DNA of 64,000 nt from contig CM040765.1 of NCBI GenBank assembly GCA_022829145.1, forward strand, positions 10,274,292-10,338,291, given 5' to 3'. The DNA comes from Albula goreensis. Its lineage: Eukaryota > Chordata > Actinopteri > Albuliformes > Albulidae. Both the position numbers and the translations under genes were made by a program. Shown here piece by piece: positions 56,168 through 64,000 of this stretch. Positions within the stretch are counted from its first letter, which is position 1, and each line of letters begins with the position of its first letter. The notes beneath the pieces were generated by a model, which worked only from the letters and a program-made list of their open reading frames with translations, was not told the origin of the DNA and made no database searches.

Positions 56168-57835
56168 ATGAGCTTCTGTGTATGAGTATATGTAGAAATA
56201 TATCTGAGGGGTGTATGTTTATGTGGTGCATATTAATGATGGTTTGAACAGGGCACATGTCTGTCTAGTAGCCGTGTGCATGTGTGCAGTTTTCTTTATG
56301 TGAGCTGGATTAAATATTGTGTTGGAAAGGGAAGAGGCTTCAGAAATGGACCCCCTGAACTAAGTAGCTCCTCTCTTTAAATCCCCATCAGTGCTTAGCG
56401 TAATCTCACCCTCCTCTCGCTCTCTCACCTGCAAATTCATTCTGACAGTACACTCCAACAATGTACAATTAATATAAGCAGATCAAGGAGAAAGGGGCTT
56501 TTGTCTGTCTGACTGCAGCCTTATAAAAACTCTTTTCAAGCTGAACAATTCTCCATTCCTGTGTTTTTACAGAGTTACATATTAAGACTTTTTGTACCGC
56601 AGAGCTGCGCACATGAACGATGAATGCAGTTAGAATAAAGACACAAAGTCAAACATTTAGTGCGATGCTAATGGTGTTATTGCACTCTTCTTGCCATATC
56701 ATGCATTATCCTTCCACCACCTCTATATTGAACTGCCGTGAGCAGCAAACACAGTCATCTTCTTATGCTGTTTCATGGTTTGATCTTATTAGTGAAAACC
56801 TTGGAGCCAAAAAAAAAACAAACAAACAAACAAATCTGCTTTTGAAGAGCAGAAATAACATCTGTCGATTAGTATCTGTGTGTCACCATGACAACGCAAA
56901 GCAAGGAGACTTTTCCCGTGCAACTCATGTAAAGTGTTCTCTCAGAGTCCCGTTCATAATTTTATTTACATTAAAAGCTACCATTTCCAATCTGAAACAT
57001 TCATGAAATTATTTCTTATTATGTCTCTATGCATAAGGTAACACAAAAAGAAAAAATGGCCATGGAGAAACATTGCACAGGGTTGCATTGACCTAATACA
57101 GCTCCCATTTAGCCTTTCTGGGTCATCGTCAGCATTGATGCTTCCCCCTTAGATATAATTCCAGAATTTTAAGTAGCTATGCAGAATTTCGGTGCTTCTT
57201 GCATTCGGAGGCATCTGCACAGCACAACAGTCCTTTGATATGTCATCATTTCATTTAACAATCGGCCAGTGTTGAGCGGCTTGAATAGGAACCAACAGTC
57301 TTTTTTTTTTTTGCTTCCCCTTGCAGCTGGGCCAAATGAAATTCAAGTGAATTTTCTGATTAGCATTTGATCAAAAGACACGAAGGGGAAAATGCAATCT
57401 GCACAGTAAAAAAAAAGAATTAAAAATAGGGCACATGCACAGCAAAGGACTGGCAACTTGGGGACCAACTCCACTTTACTGAAAAAGAGCCTGAGCTATG
57501 GAGGACTACAGGACACACAAAAGTGCAAATGTCTCAGCCCTCAGGACCTTTCCAGCTCAGTTTATTGGTTATCACTGCATCAAGCATGAGATTAAAGAAG
57601 GGCCATTGACAGAGTAAATGTGAGGACACTGAAGGTTTTAGTCCTCCAGAGAGTTCCCAGAACACTGAACACAGGACCAGTCAGACAGTTTGCTCACAAC
57701 AAGTGTCAAATCCAGACTCTGGTGTTATTTATTTCAATTTGATACACAGACCCTAGAGAGGGACTATCTTGAGGACTTTAGACCCTGTTTCCATGTACAA
57801 TGAAAAGAGTGATGTCATATGAGGCGTATCATGAT

Positions 57836-57985
57836 GAAGTAGTTGGATGGCATGTTGATAATTGGGTTGCAGGTTCTAATCCAGTTTGGGACACAGCTGC
57901 TTTACCTAGAAAAAAGGCACTCACAATTTCCTCAGTAAAACATCCAGCTGTTTAAGCAGGTCTGTAAGTTGTGGTGTGAAACAGT
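57836..57985 (+). mobile_element. Degenerate tRNA-derived SINE
   Basis: Box B GGTTCTAATCC is at 57872-57882, followed by an ACACAGCTGCTTTACC spacer, then ACATCCAGCTG (57939-57949) and a TGTAAGT tail (57962). The order matches the SINE at 47979. The 5' box A is weak. Confidence 0.55.
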
Positions 57986-58821
57986 ATCTTCTGATTACAC
58001 AAACCATTCCAAGATCACATGTAGATTACAAAATCATGATAATGATCACCAGGTCCATTTGCCATTGGGGCTACTCCACTGCCAGGTAGAAACAGGCTGT
58101 AAAACTCAAGCATATTTTACAAATTTTCCTCAAATATACTGTGATAGCAAATACTCCCATAGACCACAGGACCTACAGTGTGTCATAAAGAATAAGGTGA
58201 GGAGTCCCATTGGGTGGTATGTGTTAATTGGCAGTGAATGGGAATACACTATCTTTTTGTTCATGCAGGAGGATTTCTTAACAGGACTATGGATGAATGC
58301 CTCTCGCAAGGGCCAACCACATGTTACGACCATTGTAATACTCTGTCAGCATTCTCTTTTAACTTACAGGCATCATAAAAGTTCTGAACTCTATTCTGTG
58401 GTCCCTGACAGCCATTCAACAAGAATCTGGCCAATTAAACGGCCAGCCCATGACACATACTTTGGTCCTCCAACCCAAAGACGTAAATATATGTTTACCT
58501 AAATCAATATGCTAAATGGTGATAAACATATTACTCAGTATACTGTTGATTAAATACTTTCCACACAGGCAGAAGTGTCCTTTTGCTGCATGACAAATCA
58601 CAGAAAAACAGACTTTTCTTCCATTCCCCTTTTATTTGTTAGTGTTCTGGCCAGGTCTGGGTTGCACTAGATCGGTTTATGGTGATTAACCATATTTCTC
58701 AAACCAATGCCAGCACATGCACTGGAGCCCCAACAGCCTATCAGAACACTATTCTCCTTGTTACCATGGAGATGTCACACTCACAGCTGCTTTTGGTGAA
58801 AGAGCTGTAGAGTGAGGAGTT

Positions 58822-58858
58822 GGGGGTGGGGGGGGGGGGTGGGAGGTGGGGGGGAGGG
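58822..58858 (+). other. G-run cluster with quadruplex potential
   Basis: Six G-tracts of three or more (one of 12) separated by single or few bases on the plus strand. It fits the G3+N1-7 quadruplex pattern. Confidence 0.7.
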
Positions 58859-59603
58859 CGCTTGTCATGAAATGCTCACTGATTTTAAGCAATGCATCAT
58901 AGAGAAAAGTAATTTCCTCAGAGGTGCAGCTGCTGTTCCTTCTCCCTCCACTTCCCCCTGTAATTGCACAAACAAGCGACGCCTCTGTGCCCGCTGCCTT
59001 GAATCCCGCCGCACTCCCTTGTTTGCTCAGACCAGCAGCCGTGCGCTTCACAGATAGATCCCATGCTTTCATGCTCCTACCTTCAAATCACCACTCAACG
59101 GATTCCAAAACGTAACAACAGGCACTGACTTGTTGCATGGGTGTGGATGGGCAGAGGGAGGAGAGTGGAGAATACAGCCAGATAGACGTGGCCCCGCCCT
59201 TTTCCTCCTAATTATTCCACCCTCATCTTGAATTGGTAATGCTTCTTCTCAGGAAAGGATATTGAACAGTTGAGGCTATTAAATATTGATGTGCATTCTC
59301 TGGCTGAGGGCTATAGGAAACATTTAACATTTAACACTATGCTTCCTCTCCACTGTGTCACATGCCACGGTGATCACCGCCAACAGCTCTTTCTATAGCC
59401 ATGTATTTAGATGCAATGGCTGTGTATGTTGCCAGTGCAAAGTCACTTTTTTGTAAATAGTTTATTATTACATTTGCACATGTCTGAAGACTTGGTGCTG
59501 TTGCTCTTTGGCAGCATATACAAGTAATAACTTTGTGCTTAGAGAGGTCTTTCAATGGCCATTGACAGACTACAGACTTCCTTTCCCTGACTCATCGTCC
59601 TTT

Positions 59604-59625
59604 CTTTTGCTCATGTGAGCAAAAG
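59604..59625. other. Short inverted repeat
   Basis: Arms CTTTTGCTCA and TGAGCAAAAG are perfect 10-bp partners separated by only two bases. The loop is too short for a stable RNA hairpin of this size without opening a pair. It could be a palindromic binding site. Confidence 0.5.
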
Positions 59626-60418
59626 GCCTGGTCATGTGAGGGTAAATGCATTAATAATGCTGCACAGACCTCTTTTTTACCTGTCAACAACGATAAATCT
59701 TTTACTTCCACCTTGCCTGTATGATGTCACTCCCTACAGCAAGTCCTAGAGGCCTATTGCTTTCTGTCGATGCCTGTACTTTCTTCTGGGCGATGAAATT
59801 TTAAACTGAATCTGAAGGAAAGACTGCATAACGTACAAATACAGACTGCTTTAGGAGAAAAAGAAAAAAATCATTAAAATGAAATACAGAATGCTCTGAG
59901 TCATTGTATGGAACAGAATAACAACATGCCAAGTACCTATGGTGGAAGAGAGAAAGAAATGTACATTCTGATTCCACCAAAGCCTGAAGCCTTGATGTTT
60001 TTCCACCTCATACTGTCATAGATAAACACAAATGTAATATGACAGGCCTGAAGAAGAATTCCTAAAGTGGACCTCATTTCATTTGTGAGGTCATTTATGT
60101 CGCTCTAGAGGTTTAATTTTGAGCTGGACAGGCATTTCTGGGGCCTCCTGTGGTGATCATTTCAATCCTCTAGTGAAAGAGATTGGATCCCATGGGAGAG
60201 TGGTAATCCAGTCTTGGGTTAACGGGAACACATTGCGGAGCTAGACAGACCAATATGTCTCTCGTCCCACTGTGGTTGAGAGTGGCTTAGCCATGAGATG
60301 GATGCTTTCCTCCCACAGAGCGCTCTGTCTTATTGGGTTTTATGTTTCAAATGTCTTGCTCATTGGCCCGATAGACGTCCCCAGGGGGAGGGAACAGATG
60401 GAAGTGGGGAAGCAGGAG

Positions 60419-60463
60419 TGGGGATGGGGGGGTGGGGTGAGGGGGGGTAGGGGTTGGGGGCCG
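60419..60463 (+). other. G-run cluster with quadruplex potential
   Basis: Six G-tracts of four to seven bases with loops of one to three bases on the plus strand, a strong match to the quadruplex pattern. It is about 1.9 kb into intron 1 from exon 1. Confidence 0.75.
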
Positions 60464-60766
60464 GAACAAGGCAGACGGACGAGCCTGACAGCCAATCCCC
60501 TGATCCCTTCCCCTCTCCGGCACTGAGTCCTAGTGCAGTGGGCCTCTTCGTTCTTCACTCCGAAAGGAAGCGGGAGCGTGCATGGAGCCCAGGCAGCCGC
60601 TCCCGGGGGACATCTGAGATAACGTGTCATGTCGCGTCAGAAGAATCTGAACGAGCAGATGCCAGCTGTTCATATAATGCTCTCCCCCACCCACCCCCTC
60701 CCCGGCCCTCGGCCCCCGGCCCCGCCACCGTCCCACTCTAATGGCCTGGCTGAGGACCTGTCTCTG

Positions 60767-60796
60767 ACACACACACACGCACACACACACACACAC
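60767..60796. repeat. AC microsatellite
   Basis: About 15 AC units with a single GC interruption at 60779-60780. Confidence 0.95.
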
Positions 60797-60852
60797 CCTC
60801 ACATGCTCACACCCAGCAACAGGAAGCCTGGTCCTCACCAACCACCTCCTAC

Positions 60853-60930
60853 TTCAGTGGTCAAAGTGCTATGCTCACAAACAGAGGGTCACAGGTTTGA
60901 CTTGTGAGCTAGGTACCACTGTTACACCTT
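60853..60930 (+). mobile_element. Truncated tRNA-derived SINE head
   Basis: A box A-like TCAAAGTGCTATGCTCAC (60860-60877) and box B-like GGTTTGACTTG (60894-60904) are spaced as in a tRNA promoter. They are followed by GGTACCACTGTTACACC and then unrelated AT-rich DNA. The body and tail are missing. Confidence 0.55.
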
Positions 60931-62270
60931 AAGTAGTACTAATTATAATCATAATAATAACGCAGTTATACTATTAGAACTAACAAGATAGTATTAAAAT
61001 GAATAGTATAAAATTATAACTTACAAATTAGTACATCATATCTGTGTAGTACTGCTCTCTACAACAGAATTTCAAGGGGTTCCACAATCATTACATTACA
61101 GTAACAGAATGATTATAAGAAAGAATGCAAAAGGCCTGCAAAATATGATAGTAAAAGGTGCTATGCATGTAGCCAAGTTCTGGTACCAACAAACACACCG
61201 AAGTTGAAATAAACTGCTCCGGTAAATCTCCATCTGTGTGAAGAGATTATACACACACAGATGGAAATGGCCCTTAGTGAGGACTCTGGTCCAGCAAATC
61301 TACAACTAAGGAAGTGCACAGATCCACTGCACCTCCTGCTATCAAGTGTCCCACAATGCATCTTTATGACCTCACTGCTGATCGCATTACCAAACATCAG
61401 TGAGGCATCAGAGCCTGGGCCAAGGCAACCCAGGACAAGAGCCACTATGGTCATGTCATGGGCCGCCTTTTGATCCTGAACCGTTACCCATGAAGCATGC
61501 ACAGGACCGTGTGCGCACTCCGTCCTGCTCTGCGCCAGAGGCACCGTGGGTCAAGCTGTACAGGGCTTCTGTTGGTGCGGAGTCCTACAGAATTCCCAGT
61601 GGATCAGATGGCTGAACATTAAGGTCATTCAACTGTTCTCCCAGAGAAACACAGCTGCAGAATGACCACTCAAAGCATAGCTCATGCCTAATCATCACCT
61701 CTATTCAGATTCTGGTTGAAGTGGACAACTGTTGGCTAGTAATAGTTCATAGGAAATCTCACAACTATTGATTTGAAAAAGAAATTTGACCCCAGTCAAG
61801 AGGTTTAAAAGTAAACCTTATTCAAATTGTCATCAAAGCAGAACCTGTGCACACTTATTAGCCTGTTATGCTACCATATATGTAAGTATGTGTAAAGACA
61901 ATGTGTCTTTCCCAAAAAAGAGCCCTTAACTCCTATTACACATTAACGTGCTCTTGAAAGCCTCTTAAATTATCCGAGAAGGGGAACTCTAAAATTGAAT
62001 AAGTGGTCATTACCACTCTTTCCCTTCTGTGCAATACCATGTATAAATCTGAAAATTGTTAGATCAATGGGGATAGGTTCAATCGGGCCGTGTTTCAAAT
62101 AGCTATACGGTGTCATTACATGATGCTTTACCCATATTATAATTAATAACTTGAAGATTTAGACTGGTGATACTCAAAGCTTCCAATCAGACATACCTTC
62201 ATTTTCCATTCTCTACAAGCAAAATTATCACCCAGCAAGAATATTTCCCACAGATATTGTTACGTTCTTA

Positions 62271-63130
<860 letters not shown>

Positions 63131-64000
63131 TGGAGCAAAAAAAGGTAAACAACATTAGCCATACAGGTCTTATTTTTTGGATTTAGTTATTTGTCCTGCT
63201 CTGGGGCTTACACGTGCAAGCTCGTCATACATGCGAACATTAGCTTTAAGACCCACTGAATGAGAGAATGCTTTGTCAAACGAAGCTTCATGAATAGCAC
63301 GGTATTAATAATGTCATATATTCCTGTATATCGATCGAAATAAAGTAGAAAACATTCATTCCGACAACGTCAAGCTTAGGGATTAGGTGATTGCAAAATT
63401 GGTCATATTTTGTTGTTGGTACGTACTCGCCCACCCCACCCCATGCCATTTTAGATATGCAACCTATTTTCAGCCTCTTTTCCAAACCTTTTTTATTTTG
63501 CTACTAGAGGTATATTAACATATTAGAGAGAATATATATTAAAAAGCATTTGTTTTGCCATGAATATGTAAAATAAATATGGCTATTAGTATATGGTATA
63601 CATGACACGGTACTATGGTTAAGCTGCGCCCATTGCCAGCGTTTTTAGAATGGATTTTTCTGTTCAAATGTTTGTATTTCACATTGTCAATTGTTAAAAT
63701 ATATTCACCAAAAAGCCCAGCATACAAGCATACAAAACATCAAAAGCCTGCCGTCTGTTTGTGTATACTATTTATTGTTAAACATCAACCACCGGAAATA
63801 CCTTTTTTGACAGTATCAACACAGACATCATACTCACCGCCTGTAAGAATTGTTTCAGTGATGTTTTCTAAAATGATGAAATTTCAGGCCTGGGTATTAG
63901 GAAGAGTTAAGAAAACTGTCTCGCTGCAATACCGACTTATTTCCTACGAGATTTCAACTTAACAAAGACTATTGTTGTAGAGTTTTAACAGTACTGCATC
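63131..64000. other. Upstream intergenic flank, nothing recognised
   Basis: This AT-rich sequence lies upstream of tmem178b. Open frames of 60-115 codons on both strands have no recognisable domains and AT-biased composition. I see no repeat family or neighbouring gene here. Confidence 0.6.

Noticed and set aside
57969..58502. 177-codon plus-strand open frame
   Set aside because: It starts inside a degenerate SINE (57836-57985), has no family resemblance and no supporting exon signals.
60340..60841. Overlapping proline- and glycine-rich frames near 60.3-60.8 kb
   Set aside because: They arise from the G-run cluster and AC microsatellite; no domain or splice support.

Overview
This window is vertebrate nuclear DNA, most likely from a ray-finned fish. 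It carries most of one protein-coding gene, tmem178b, on the minus strand. Three exons can be read exactly: exon 1 (coding part 62345-62726), exon 2 (31401-31514) and exon 3 (1598-1735). They are joined by canonical GT-AG introns in compatible phases. The combined frame encodes the first 211 residues plus the first base of codon 212 of a four-pass, claudin-like membrane protein. The remaining roughly 83 residues, judged from the about 294-residue human TMEM178B, should lie on a further exon beyond the left edge. The fish assignment rests on the protein being close to but distinct from mammalian TMEM178B and on tRNA-derived SINEs whose bodies resemble common teleost families. I cannot name the species.

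Layout from left to right: 1-1597 is the start of intron 3; 1598-1735 is exon 3; 1736-31400 is intron 2 (about 29.7 kb); 31401-31514 is exon 2; 31515-62344 is intron 1 (about 30.8 kb); 62345-62726 is coding exon 1; 62727-64000 holds the 5' UTR, promoter region and upstream flank. About 99% of the window is therefore non-coding. I saw no second convincing gene, tRNA, rRNA, CRISPR array or bacterial-style system. The many open frames of 60-190 codons look like chance frames.

The introns contain degenerate tRNA-type SINEs (47.2, 48.0, 53.5, 57.9 and 60.9 kb), two related copies of a short TIR element (36.8 and 43.1 kb), a 20-bp-period minisatellite (44.0 kb), several microsatellites, three G-run clusters all on the plus strand, and a possible hAT remnant. 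The parts of most possible interest are an isolated CpG-dense island in intron 2 (about 3.43-3.80 kb), a perfect 12-bp palindromic POU (MORE-type) site inside a homeodomain-site-rich block (26.4 kb), and two plus-strand open frames that end at consensus splice donors (12.1-12.3 and 54.5-54.6 kb). Long stretches of complex, repeat-poor sequence could be conserved non-coding elements, but that needs alignment. I found no clear evidence for a previously undescribed system.
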